The translations under genes and the position numbers were made by a program. The notes below the pieces were generated by a model, which searched no databases, was not told where the DNA came from, and worked only from the letters and a program-made list of their open reading frames with translations. A DNA stretch of 64,000 nt from Corbicula japonica (taxonomy: Eukaryota > Mollusca > Bivalvia > Venerida > Cyrenidae), in contig JAZAYU010000009.1 in the NCBI GenBank assembly GCA_038501625.1, forward strand, positions 6,686,396-6,750,395, written 5' to 3'. Shown here in pieces: positions 20,197 to 32,024 of this stretch. Each line of letters starts with the position of its first letter. Positions within the stretch are counted from its first letter, which is position 1.

Positions 20197-22209
20197 TTAA
20201 CATTTTGGATTCTTCTTCCACTGTGAACCGAGAGATGCATCGGAACACTGAAAATAAAATGCAAACGTTATTGAATAGTCACTTTTAGAATAGCATATAG
20301 TCATTAAGTATATCTGGTCGGGATAGGTTTGTCAGTAAACAATGAACCAGGGGAGGTAAGTCGCGCAGCTTGGAAAGTCCTTCGCTTGATAAAGCCTACT
20401 GTTTTCTCCCCACAGGAAGTCAATTTTCATATTGCTTCCTTTAACACTTATCTAAATTGGTAAAATGTCTTGCCACTTAGTTCCAAGGCGGTAAAACATA
20501 GGGCTCTCACTTTCGTTAAGTTGTTGTTGTGTCTATTTTGAAATTGATCATTTGGTAACCCACGCTCTCTTATTTGGTAACCCATGCTCTCTTATTTGGT
20601 AACCCATGCTCTCTTATTTGGGAACCCATGCTCTCTTGTCGGCTTAGAGAGTGTGTGCGGGATGGGTTCGGGACTGTGTCTTCGGAATGTTACAATTCGT
20701 GATATGCATACATGTATTCCACTTTTTATACACATCAAAGAAGTCCTACGTTCGGATAAAACGTAAAAAAAGAAGCAATTTACGATTAAATAGATAGGTT
20801 CAGATAATACAAACCTTCAGCATATGCCCCAGAGCATCAACCTCAGCGTCGCATTTACATGTAACACCACCAATGTCAGCCTCGCTACCTGACGCTATGA
20901 AGGTACCGGCCACGCTGCACCCTGTTACATTAAGTGTGGGGAGAACATGTTCATTTTAAGCAATAAATAAGAGCAATAAGTAAGAGATAAGTAGGGATGC
21001 GGAAGAACACGTTTGAAGGCAATATTTAGCAGGACTAAACGTGTTCTGACAAACTCTTTTTTCAGTGCACTTAAACAGATTTTTACACAGATGAGTTTGA
21101 AGTAATTATAAGTATCAATAAGTTTAACAGTATTAGAAAATGTGCCTATTGTTAATGTAAAATAATTTTTCATCATTAACGTAGAGCAGTTGCGTTGCAA
21201 ATATCAATTTAGAAACTTTAATAAAACATAAACCCCCAGATAACTGTACACTATTGGTTAATTTATTCATTTTTATAGAGAAATAAAAAACAACCCACCT
21301 TCCTCGCAGGCTCCGTTGTTGCATTCTTGTCCACATGGGCAGCTGAATACAAAACATAAACGTATCTATCAAATTCTACATTTAATCTTTCTGTTTAATA
21401 TTAAATGAACTATCAATGCTTGATTGAATGGATTAAATATGCGATTTGTTATATCGCCGGAGTCTGGCAAATTCTATCCCTTTATAAAAGTTTGATATTA
21501 AGTTTTAAAAATACACAGATTGCATTATTTAAGGTCTGTACTGTGTCGTGAAAAAGAAGCATTTTAAATTTCATTAGACCAAACAGACATATGCACAACG
21601 CCACGATGAATTTCCATCGGTAATCCGAAGCAGGACACGATTTAATAACATTATTAATATTATTGTTAGGGGTAACATACATTTTCACAACATTCCAGGA
21701 AGGACCAAACACACTTGTCTGGCATATTTAGACCTCACGAATTTTGATTGTACTTAACATGAAACAAGATCCGGACGGTATTTTATCACGGAAGATTAGT
21801 AAAAATTTAGTTGTTTTATTAATATTTTTAAGGGGTTAAAATATCATTTTCACTACCGGTGAGCAAAGGCAACGAATTTAACGAATTTATTATGGTTTGT
21901 TTGTACGTATATGGTAAAATATATCCGATAACAATTCAAAATTGATGGATGAAAAGCCATTGCTATTTAGTTGTCATAAATGTATTGACTTTTATGTTAT
22001 TCTGTATGCAAATAAATAGTTTTAATAATGGAGATATTTTCAACATGTACACATTATAACATTAAATTTTATTGTGATCTTAAAGTCATGTTAAAGTTAA
22101 AACTAGAACAAAATCGATAAGAAGAAGGTACTTACCCGTCGGAACATTCGTCAGCGAAGACGAATGACAAAGCTGCTATTAAAAACACGGCGACTGCAAG
22201 ACGAGACAT
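20197..22209 (-). CDS. Secreted ten-cysteine peptide, paralogue 3 (91 aa)
   Basis: Coding exons in transcript order are 22209-22136, 21342-21299, 20921-20815 and 20247-20197; phases 2, 1 and 0 match genes 1 and 2, and exon 3 is again exactly 107 bases. The signal peptide is MSRLAVAVFLIAALSFVFA. Ten cysteines at 22, 26, 28, 32, 37, 41, 61, 63, 76 and 91 repeat the spacing C-x-C-x3-C-x4-C-x3-C-x19-C-x-C-x12-C. Shared landmarks are CPCG..C, CEEGC, F(I)ASGSE and a final W-K-K-N-P-K-C. The last exon is shorter than in the paralogues (16 codons against 33), giving x14 instead of x21 before the last cysteine and no tail after it. This is the most diverged member; its regular structure supports a real gene. 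Function unknown. Confidence 0.83.
20350..20740 (-). repeat. SINE-like family B copy with 21-bp tandem run
   Basis: Diverged inverse family B in intron 3 of gene 3 (20248-20814). It contains TTCCAAGGCGGTAA and the ATATGCATAC end. At about 20541-20637 a 21-bp unit (TATTTGGTAACCCATGCTCTC) is repeated four times, a local expansion inside the repeat. Confidence 0.6.
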
Positions 22210-22478
22210 TTTGATACGTGCCCTACAACAAACATGTAAAAATAAGCTTAGTTTGCTTCGAAAAAATGTCTTATAAAATTATAAGGTATAACATGCGTAC
22301 TTACAATAAATGTATGTTTGAATTGGTTAAATAAACTTTCGTTACCCGAGAAATAATTACGTACACTGCTAACAATACATATTGAGATTTCTTTTGATAA
22401 AATAAAATAAATACAATCATTTCAGATTTTAAGATTCTTAAATTTATTCTGTTCCGAGTATTACAAAATACTACTTAC

Positions 22479-22531
22479 TGGTGCTGTTAATCTGTCGATT
22501 GTCTATGAGAAAATGATTTGGCGTTTTTATA
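22479..22531 (-). promoter_or_regulatory. Gene 3 TATA box and non-coding exon 1
   Basis: On the minus strand TATAAAA (22531-22525) precedes a leader exon (start inferred near 22500) that ends at 22479 with the donor GTAAGT. The acceptor TTGTTGTAG lies 12 bases before the ATG. It has the same architecture as the other two genes, but no obvious sequence similarity to their promoters beyond the TATA box. Confidence 0.55.
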
Positions 22532-23680
22532 CCTGGCCCCCATACATCTGTGACACCCAGACGTGATAAATCAAACAGACTTACCAATTTAACTTTCACC
22601 CTATTTGACTTTTTGACATACGTGTTTACGAACAGATGCCACATCGGCGTCAGAATCTGTGCCGTTGATAATTTGTTACAATATTTACAGTAGTTGCGAG
22701 CCTTTTATAACGAATTACTTCATCCTGATAAGATTTTAACTAAAAACATGTAGTAACTTATTTTCTAACTTGATTTTATGATAAACGTAATAAATGTATT
22801 GTCCTCTCTAGTATTTGTTATGCTGTCTGCTAATGGATTCTTTTGATTTGCATACTTTTGAATTGTGAAGTATTAACTTAAATGATAAAAATAAATTTAA
22901 AAAACACAACAATATCACTGTTTTCCCGATTTTCACATTTGTAAGTATGTCGTACAAACTTACAAGATAAGAAAATAAATAAATAAACAACAACTGTTAC
23001 GTTTTCTATTTCTCTTTTGTCTGGAAAATGCATTGCAGTATAATAATTACTTTGGTTTCTTGAAAGGGTGTTTAAGGATTTATTGCCCATCTAGTTATAA
23101 TATTATCCCTCCCATCTGGCTCAGTGAATATGCAAGCCATATGGAAATATATCCTCAGATACCCTGTAATGAAACCACACAAACTATATTAGCCAATAAC
23201 ATATCTTTAAAACATGTATCTTCCGTTGACTATGTTTTCTGAGTGTTGTAATTAATGATAAAACGTTTTCCGTTTTAAACAAAAAAAACAACAAAAAAAC
23301 GCAGCATCTACTGTTTTAAAGGAAAAAAGGTCTTAAAATAACAATTTAATAAATGTAACAGATTAGTCGAAGCCTAAGAGCTGACATATATAAATTGCGT
23401 TGAAATATTAAACAACAGCGGCCATTCCCCATGGCTGTAACCAACTCTGGTTTATTTATTTTAATACAATGTACATGCTTTGAGGGCATTGGAGATGTCG
23501 CATTAGCCATTAAACTCGGTGAACATTCGTCCACTATGTCAAATACTTTAACGTGTCATCTACTTCCAAGAGATCATGCTGTACAATAATTTAATATTTA
23601 CAATAGAAGGCGTTTAGAATTCTGTAGTTCCGTTTTCATCTAATTTATTAATTTGTGGTTCTGGGGGTTGCGTTTTCTAT

Positions 23681-23825
23681 GCCCAAGGATATAAACTGAG
23701 CATGGACACCAGTCTCAAATCTCAAGCATCTGAATGGCTGAAATGGCGACGAGTCGCCATTTCAGCCAATCAGATGCTTGAGATTTGAGACTGGTTTCCA
23801 ATCTCAGCTTTATAACCTTCAACCC
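23681..23825. mobile_element. Palindromic MITE
   Basis: Full-length palindrome: GAGCATGGACACCAGTCTCA on the left, centre near GGCGACGAGTCGCC, and the mirrored arm ending TTTATAACCTTCAACCC. It lacks one base pair of the ATTGGC motif on the left arm. Confidence 0.88.
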
Positions 23826-24286
23826 TGGTTTTAATGTTATGTCGTAATAGGATTTTTCTGTAGATAATCCGAGAAAACACACACATAAGGACAAAATTTT
23901 AATATTCCACCACATGTATTAAATAACAATGAACAAAATCAGTTACAATGTTTAGTCTGTTGATGAAGATGGATTGCAAATTAAAAAGGATTTATAGGAT
24001 AAAATTGAACGTTTCCAGTAATAATCGCGTTATCGAATCATAGCTGACTAATACATGTACAAATGAATGAATGTTAAGTGATGAAATAAAAACAACAAGC
24101 CTTTTCGCGCAACCTGCTGAAAACATAACATGTTGCGCATCTTTTAGCGATTATAGTAAAAAGCTTACATTTTCATCAAATTTCGAAGTGAAAGAAGTAT
24201 TATCATCAATATCGACCTTCAGGAAAAGCAGAATTTCAAAATAAATAAAATAAGAAAAAAGAAAAGGGTTCATATGTTTACAATAT

Positions 24287-24432
24287 GGGTTGAAGGTTAT
24301 AAAACTGAGTTTGGGAACCAGTCTCAAATCTCAAGCATCTGATTGCTGAAATGGCGACCAGTCGCCATTTCAGCCAATCAGATGCTTGAGATTTGAGACT
24401 GGTTTCCATGCTCAGTTTTATAACCTTGGGCA
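24287..24432. mobile_element. Palindromic MITE
   Basis: Near-perfect foldback with centre GGCGACCAGTCGCC. Outer ends TTGAAGGTTATAAAACTGAG and TATAACCTTGGGC. Confidence 0.9.
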
Positions 24433-24806
24433 ATGATCGATTTCAAAAAAGGCTCCACAGATATTCAACAAAAAATCGAATACTACAACTGAAAGGTATG
24501 GTCGACAACCTCACACCTCTTTGATTACACCAATATCTGCATTTTCAAAGTTTCCTTGATATAAGACATGTGATTTTAATCCGTGACAAATTGCATATGC
24601 ATTCTTTTCCGTTTAAAACTCTTGTTCAGTTGCTAATTGTTTATATTATCGTTAATATTTTCTACCTGTGTGGCAGCTTTGGTCGGGGAATAAAACTCCA
24701 ACATTGCTGTGGCATCTTTGCCGAAGGAGATTTGTCACAATGCCAATAACTACGTCGTTTTGATAAATCATTTGAAGATGCCTCAGATGTATATATGGCA
24801 TATATA

Positions 24807-25363
24807 CTCAACAAAAATAAAAAGTATCCACTTTCCTATCTTAAATTTTATAAAATATGAAAAGGAAAACTAAAAATTCTAAATGTGAAAAAAAATGCAT
24901 TTCTGTTATCATTGCAACGAGATAAAGTTTTCTTGAAAATCTGCAGCCATAACTCAGTTATCTTTCCCTTGCTTATTATTAAAGTTTTTTGAAAAAGTCA
25001 GTGATTCTTAAAAGTATTCACATTTACTTGAATAAAGTCAATTTTTCTACCTCTTGTGATTAATAAAATCACAAAACATTAATCAATAAAGCAACAAGTC
25101 TTCGAAAATCAACGCTAGAAATACCAACCATTTTTAATTACCTCCCTTTAAATTGAATATATAGTGTTTTGTAATCCATTATTAATTGTTATGCTATTGG
25201 CAGTTGCTCAAGCCTTGGTGTGGAAGATAATGTTCATGAACAATTAAACTTAAAAACAACTGAGATGAGCAGACAAAACACCATTCAAAGCGTTCTTGAT
25301 TAAATGAAAATATGGTTATGAGAATGTAAGCATATAAAGTGGATACTTTTTATTTTTGTTCAG
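24807..25363. mobile_element. Tc1/mariner-type MITE (557 bp)
   Basis: 27-bp terminal inverted repeats with one mismatch (CTCAACAAAAATAAAAAGTA at the left; the right end reverse-complemented begins CTGAACAAAAATAAAAAG) are flanked by TA on both sides (24805-24806 and 25364-25365). There is no coding frame inside. TIR style and the TA target site fit a non-autonomous Tc1/mariner relative. Confidence 0.85.
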
Positions 25364-25582
25364 TATATAAACAACGTAATGTTGAGACAGGTGGAAAGTG
25401 CCTCGCGAAATATCATTTTCCCTTACAAAACATTGATAGAGTAGCCATAATAACTTGCAAAAATGTTATTTCTTCAGAGATTTACATATTATATTGAAAT
25501 TAATATATAAAAACACTCATATCTCGATATCTTTTTAGTTATAACAATAAATTCATCACAAATGTCATTCTTGCCTCCACAT

Positions 25583-25870
25583 TTTAAAAAGGTGAAATAT
25601 TCATATCCGGAATTGCTACACTGAGAAAAAAACAACCTCCCTACCCAGCCAGGAAGAAGACAGAGAGAGAGCATGATTAATAAAATGATCAGTTTCAAAA
25701 AAGACACCAAAAACAATTAACAAAAATGAGAATCCGAGGGGTTACTGCCTTTGAACGGTCAGTGGCAAATCAAATTGCCACTGGGGGTTTAAACCAGGTT
25801 CTAGGGTGCACCAACATTACACTTGCCCCGACAGGTTCTCAACTCAACACACAAGAACAATTTATGTTGA
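25583..25870 (+). repeat. SINE-like family B copy
   Basis: Contains GAAATATTCATATCCGGAAT, CAATTAACAAAAATGAGAA, TTGAACGGTCAGTGGCAAAT, TTGCCACTGGGGGTTTAAAC, AGGTTCTAGGGTGCACCAAC and a GACAGGTTCTCAAC end. This is the clearest copy of the distal half. Confidence 0.75.
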
Positions 25871-25904
25871 TGAAACAACTGCAACTCACCCATCAGCTCA
25901 ACAA

Positions 25905-26510
25905 AGAAATGCGCGAATAAAACCGCAGATACAGTCAATGAGGTCATTAACGCCGTTAAACGGAAAACGATTTAACAGGAATCTCCACACCCAGAAAACA
26001 CAGCCCCGCGCAGCCAAAAAGCAGAGAGGAAACAAAAGAGCATCGAGGGTTGCACGCAAGACTGTCGTAACCCCTTCTCGCAAGACTGTCGTAACTCCTT
26101 GTTGTTTAGAAAATGACGACATTTGAAGTAGCCGCAGCGTACTGTGCGGTCATCCGATACGTTGCTGAAAATGGACACATTCAAAAATTAAATCAAGTTA
26201 AGTTGCATGCTCATATATCTGAAGCTTTAAATATATAAAAAGGGAACGTTAAACCCATCGAACAAGACATATATGAAACTATTGCAGGTTCGGTTTAATT
26301 GAGCCTGTCCATAAGCAGTAATGGAAGTGCATCTAACTCCATACTCTTGAGCAAGTTGAAACGGGAACGTTACCAAGAGGGAGACCAAAGAAATGCGCGA
26401 ATAAAACCGCAGATACAGTCAAGGAGGTCATTAACGCCGTTAAACGGAAAACAATTTAACAGGAATCTCCACAACCCAGAAAACACAGCCCCGCGCAGCC
26501 AAAAAGAGGA
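25905..26510 (+). repeat. 125-bp direct duplication
   Basis: The block starting AAAGAAATGCGCGAATAAAA at about 25905 recurs at about 26388 with a handful of changes, through GCCGTTAAACGGAAAAC and AACACAGCCCCGCGCAGCC. Between them are a tandem pair of CGCAAGACTGTCGTAAC units (26055-26097) and a family A start (26236-26330). Confidence 0.75.
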
Positions 26511-27032
26511 AAAAAATAGCATGAGTTTTAAATCAGTTTCATATGAGCCACCACAAACAATATACAAAAACGAGAACCGAGACCAAAATAACTGAAGTCA
26601 AATCACGATGAACACGGTGGCAGAGATAAAACAGATCGAGTTTCATTGTTCTTTTATAATATAAATATATCCCTATAAATCTTCATAAACTTTATACGTT
26701 GACAAAGAAAACTCCTGAAACTATTTGAGTAAAGCTTCTAAAAGCGTCAAGTGTTTAATAGACCAAACAAGGTTTTTGCCGGTGGGTTCAAAAACCTTTA
26801 TGTTCTTTTATGGATGTAAGACAAGATATTAAGACCCGCATTAACGATATTATAAAATAGTATGTTCTTTTTGCTGGCTTTATCTGGCTGCCATTTTGTC
26901 TAGGTCGATTAAACTATTTAAGCTATATAGTTTTACCCAAAAAGGCTATGTAATGAAATAGTAATTAATGATATTAAATTTGCTTGTTTGCTTTACATAG
27001 TAGATCGCCAATCAAATTGTATTTGATTAAAA

Positions 27033-27095
27033 AGTGACATATGCATATCATGAATTGCCACATTTGGAAGACACAGCCTCACCACACAGCCAAGA

Positions 27096-27189
<94 letters not shown>

Positions 27190-27400
27190 AGAGAGAGCAA
27201 GGTTAATAAAATGATAAGCTTAAACAACAGACGCCACGAACAATTAACAAAAATGAGAAGCCGAGGAGTTACCGCCTTGGAACGGTCAGTGGCAAATCAA
27301 ATTGCCACTTGGGGTTTAAACCAGGTTCAATGGTCCACCAATCTCACACTTGTCCCAACAGGTTCTTAACACACAAGAACAAGTGCATGTTGTCTTGGTG
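27033..27400 (+). repeat. SINE-like family B copy with GA microsatellite
   Basis: The family B start (TATGCATATCATGAATTGCC) is interrupted by a roughly 100-base (GA)n run at 27097-27196, followed by the normal GAACGGTCAGTGGCAAAT and GGGGTTTAAACCAGGTTC blocks. The 111-residue frame through the GA run is an artefact of the repeat. Confidence 0.75.
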
Positions 27401-28324
27401 AAAGTGGTGAAAGAAAGCTGATCAAGTTTGAGGCTGGTGCAGTGGGAAACATGGTTTAAATCATGGGAACACTCAATCATAATTCAAGTCCCCAAAAAGT
27501 TATTTTAAATAACAAATAATACTGTTCCAAAAAAGATAGGTTCCTTAGAGTAGGAACAACAACAACAACAACAACACCAACGAAAACAAACAATCCACAA
27601 ATTGTCCCACAACTTAATCTAACAACATTATTTTAAGTCTTCCACTGCTTTGAATTCATAATTTGAGAAAGCGAAGAAGCTGTGTATGTGGGTAACACTT
27701 AAATGAAAAAAATAGGTCATTCTAGGCTCTAGCCCACTGGCTCTAGAAGAAAAGTAGTATCGTTTCAGCGGGTATGTTTATTGAATCACATGGTGTCTAA
27801 CCAACCGCTTAAATTATTTATACTGATTCGTCGGGGTTTGGTGTACGTAATTACTTAAAAAGGTTTATAAAAAGGGAACTGTGTTGAAAAAAAAGAAGAA
27901 ATTACTTAACATTGCTAGATTTAAGTCGCGAGCAAGATTAATAATGTAATCTCAATTTCTTTTTAAAGTAAATTAATATTTGCTAGTAATTGTGTATAAT
28001 TGTTTATCATAATTCACGAGAAATGGTTGCAGCAAATGATAGAAACTGCTGTCCAGGATAGGTGCAATCGTGCAAAATTTTAAGTGCCTCCTGCACGGAA
28101 TGATTCGAGTCCCGACAGAGATTTTCTTGTCGCTGATTTACACTTCTACTCAAATTCATAAAACGACATAATTATTCTGGTCTAATCCAATAAACAGTAC
28201 TATAAAATTTTCGAAAATAATACTTATGCGTTTGAAGATAATTCAACACAGAAAGTACGTGGCTGAATTGGCAAAATACATAACATTGAGACACGTGTAC
28301 CAGGGAAGAACCTGGCTCACCAGT

Positions 28325-28447
28325 GCCCAAGGATATAAAACTGAGCATGGAAACCAGTCTCAAATCTCAAGCATCTGATTGGCTGAAATCTATATATGCT
28401 TGAGATTTTAGACTGGTTTCCAAACTCAGTTTTATAACCTTCAACCC
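28325..28447. mobile_element. Palindromic MITE, internally deleted
   Basis: Outer arms are intact (GAGCATGGAAACCAGTCTC and the mirrored GACTGGTTTCCAAACTCAG), but the centre is reduced to ATCTATATATGC, about 25 bases short of the other copies. Confidence 0.85.
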
Positions 28448-29837
28448 TGATTTGTTGGTGAATGCTCTCCAGTTATTGTCATAGTTGTAACTAGATTATA
28501 TACAAATGGGTACATACCGCGACATAATGCTCCTGGTTCTATCACATTAACATTCTTTAGAAATATCGAAAATATTATGTATGCTTTTGCAAAAAAGGTC
28601 AGTATATTTTGTTCAAGTACGTGCTTGGTAATTAGAGCGCTTATTTGTCGTAAGCCAGTGTGCAAACGTTAATATATCTTAACATTAATACATTTCTTCA
28701 CAAAAACATCTTGATGGCAATAGGTGAAATTCCTAGATTTTATTTCTAAAATGTTTGCATCTTTTTGCATTTGGAATGTTTGTACCCCCTTAATGAATGC
28801 AAAGGATAAGCTGCTTGACAAAACGAGACTGGTTGGTCACCTAATATTGTTTTGGATTAGGAGACATTTGCAGCTTATTTAAATACAGAATAATATAACA
28901 CAATCAGTTCAAACAGTTTATTAAAATCTTTGACCATTAAACAGGTATGTTATCAACTTGTTCAATGTATGAAATCACATAACTTTACATATGAGTATCT
29001 TCAGTATATGGAATTCTACTTAAAATCTTATAATACAAATCATGTACATCAAAGAAAGTTGCTTATATTAATGATGCGAATCACGTGATCACCACTAATC
29101 TCACTTCTTGAAAATCACTGTAAATAATGTAAATATTAAAAAAGTTAAGATGTAATTGGGTACACAAAATCCATCAAGGTAACCTTGTCATGTTCGAGTA
29201 AGATTGGTCCACCTAATATTCTATTTTAATTAGCCACTATGGAAATTATTTTGACAATCACCGTTCTAAATTGGTAACCCCTTACTTTTTCTGTTTCGTA
29301 AGTTGTTGTTCTTGTGATATGTTTTAAATTAGTATAAACATATGCTCTTTCCCTTCTAATCACCGTTTTGGTTATTTGTAAGGCTGTTTTTGTGGGTGTG
29401 GTTTTTCTGATATGCTTGTTTTACTTTTCACAATATTGTTCATCTCGTTATGTTTTCTAGTAAGAATAAAATACCAGATATATATCTATCATGCCCATCA
29501 TTATTCAAACACTTGTCAACAATTGTGATAGCTTTATAATAGGTAATTTTATGAATATCTAAACCGTTTATAGTAACCTAGAAAATGTAACTGATGGTTA
29601 CATAATGACATAATAACAACAAAACACACAATTAAAATATTATTTCCTTTAACGTAGAGATTGTTTGGATTCAAATATTCATTAAACATTAGAACAAAGA
29701 TACATTTTAGCTACATGAAACATGTTTAGATAACCCTTAATAGACAACAAGTATCGTTAATTATAACGTTAATAAGCAGCAACATTCCAACTAGAAATGT
29801 ATTACGTGATTGAGTTTACGGTAACATTTCTTTAACC

Positions 29838-29986
29838 TGGGCTGAAGGTTATAAAGCTGAGTTTAGAAACCAGTCTCAAATCTCAAGCATCTGATTTGGC
29901 TGAAATGGCGACTGGTCGCCATTTCAGCCAATCAGATGCTTTAGATTTGAGACTGATTTTCATGCTCAGTTTTATAACCTTGGACA
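29838..29986. mobile_element. Palindromic MITE
   Basis: Complete foldback with centre GGCGACTGGTCGCC; outer ends GGGCTGAAGGTTATAAAGC and TATAACCTTGGAC. Confidence 0.88.
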
Positions 29987-31161
29987 CAGTACCCCTAACA
30001 GAACTTATCAGTCTCAAAGCATTCTAAATTTAGTAATCGTTTTGGAAACTCAAAACACTAAATACGGTATGTGTTGTTTATTTCAGATGGGTGCACATTT
30101 TCCGTCATGACCGTGAAGACTTTATTGTGATAATTACTTTTTAGAATTTTTTTCATGTCATTTAATTTAGTCTGTTCACCTTTTTATACATGTCTATGTA
30201 TCTTTATACTCATACAAGAAGCACTACTCACTTGTTTTAATTACAAATTTTCTACCAATTATTTGTAAATGATAAACTGCCTTACATCTCGAAACAAAAT
30301 TGCTGTCTACGAAACTGTGATGTATTGCTGGCGCATGAACGTTTTATTTTTGTATGATGAAAATATTTGCTTGTGATAATGAACAGAAAGTATTACATAT
30401 GGTACGTTGGCATCTGAAAATGCAGTTGAATTAAGCACTTACCTTTAATTCACCACATAGATCGTTGCATTATATATGTACACGTCTAAAGAATTAATAG
30501 ATTTTATTTTTTAACTCCCATTTTGTGTCATATGAACATTTTGTTCTAATTTAGCATGAAGACAGTACTTGAGTTAAGCTAAAACATCATGAAAGTAATT
30601 TACGTTAAATGTTTGATTGTGAAAGACAACACTTCTATTTGCAGACTGTATATTTTTGTCGTTACATATAATCGAGTTTCAGAGCGACAACTCTGGATAG
30701 AGATTGTGAATGGTCGTGGACATTGAGCGGCATATTATAATGCTCCCGAGGAAATAAGGTTTTAAATGATCACTGCAGTCTATTTCATAATTGGGCTTTA
30801 TTTTTCGAAATAACTCGGCTAAACTTACGTTAATTGGACATCATATTTATCAAAATTTTGTTTACCAAATACCCGCACTGGTATGAATCAACTGCACTAT
30901 AACTTACAAAATTAGAAATTATCCCATTTACAGTGACTATTGTATAAAATATCAATAGCATTTTTTCTAAACTGCTTTCGAGCTTCCCCCTCGGCGACAG
31001 CTCAAAACGCTTTAATCGAAAAACTGCTACAAACGTTAGCTTACAATATCCCGGTGGACTAAAACCTTTTAACTAAATTAAAGGAAATATATTTAAACTG
31101 CAATAAATCACACAAAGCTGGTCCTCTGCCTAAAAGTCACGAACGTCTTTTCTGTAACAAG

Positions 31162-31306
31162 TGTCCAAGGTTATAAAACTGAGCCTGGAAACCAGTCTCA
31201 AATCTCAAGCATCTGATTGGCTGAAATGGCGACCAGTCGCCATTTCATATCAGATGCTTGAGATTTGAGACTGGTTTCCAATCTCAGTTTTATAACCTTC
31301 AGCCCA
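31162..31306. mobile_element. Palindromic MITE just past the guanylate cyclase stop codon
   Basis: Complete foldback 290 bases downstream of the cyclase stop codon on the minus strand, so it may lie in the 3'UTR. A candidate AATAAA on the minus strand lies at 30802-30797, beyond it. Confidence 0.85.
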
Positions 31307-31598
31307 GATAAGACATCGATCAGGAGCAAAGTATTTACCCTGTTACAATACATAAAGCCGTCTGACTCTAAATATTCACATCAATCTTCGATATTCTCAA
31401 AGTCTCTTCAACCCAGAATAACATCCTTATTGAAATCATCTTTTATCAAAAACAAATTTAAATCATTTTCATATTCATCACGCCATTGCTCTACTCGCAC
31501 AGTTGCCACTTCATTTTCCACGCCCGTTTCTTTGCCTTTGGGGTTTAAAATGCCCAATATTTATCAGAAATTTATACATCTTGTGTTAACAGCGAACT

Positions 31599-32024
31599 TT
31601 ATACATCACGTGTTAACAGCGGTCGAAGTTCTGCTTTAGATTCATTTTCAGCATTTCTGTAATTATATTTGCTTCCATTACACAAAGGCAACGCTTTCGT
31701 ACTAGCGGAAGTCATTTCCACAGGACAGGAATCATTTGGCGAATGAATGTTCGGTTTCGTAGATAGGTTTGATGGATTATGCAAGGCATTATCAGAAGAG
31801 ATTAATCGTTCGTCTGTCCCGTCGTTTGGTGACCCTGTATCGTGATCTGCTGACACTGCGTCATGTATCACTTGCCTCTGAATGTTTTCATTGTAACTAT
31901 TATTGTTTATTGAGTTTACCCACGGCGTTGAACCTGAGCAGTTGGAATATACGGACTCCAATCGCCTAAATCGCTTTTGTTGGTTTTCCCCAATCAGCCA
32001 GAAGGTAAAGACATCACCTTTTCC
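31599..32024 (-). CDS. Guanylate cyclase terminal exon with long polar tail
   Basis: Starts [16 protein letters not shown], the canonical end of the cyclase domain, then runs a further 125 residues or so rich in Ser, Asn, Asp and Pro, with no recognised motif, to a stop at 31599. A palindromic MITE begins 12 bases outside the exon, in the intron. Confidence 0.88.
   Translation of the reverse strand, partial: GKGDVFTFWLIGENQQKRFRRLESVYSNCSGSTPWVNSINNNSYNENIQRQVIHDAVSADHDTGSPNDGTDERLISSDNALHNPSNLSTKPNIHSPNDSCPVEMTSASTKALPLCNGSKYNYRNAENESKAELRPLLTRDV

Larger units (their letters stand above)
22540..31161. other. Gene-free interval between gene 3 and the guanylate cyclase
   Basis: No exon or RNA gene was recognised in these 8.6 kb. 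Identified content is palindromic MITEs, a TA-flanked MITE, family A and B repeats, a GA microsatellite and a 125-bp direct duplication. Stretches 22540-23680, 27500-28320, 28450-29230 and 29990-31160 show nothing I can name. Confidence 0.55.

Noticed and set aside
27034..27369. 111-residue ORF with a long Arg-Glu repeat
   Set aside because: Produced by a (GA)n microsatellite inside a family B repeat.
31265..31639. 124-residue plus-strand ORF and others starting MRLVS or METSL
   Set aside because: The start codons come from the palindromic MITE, whose arms read ATGAGACTGG-like; the frames run antisense over cyclase exons or into unique sequence without support.
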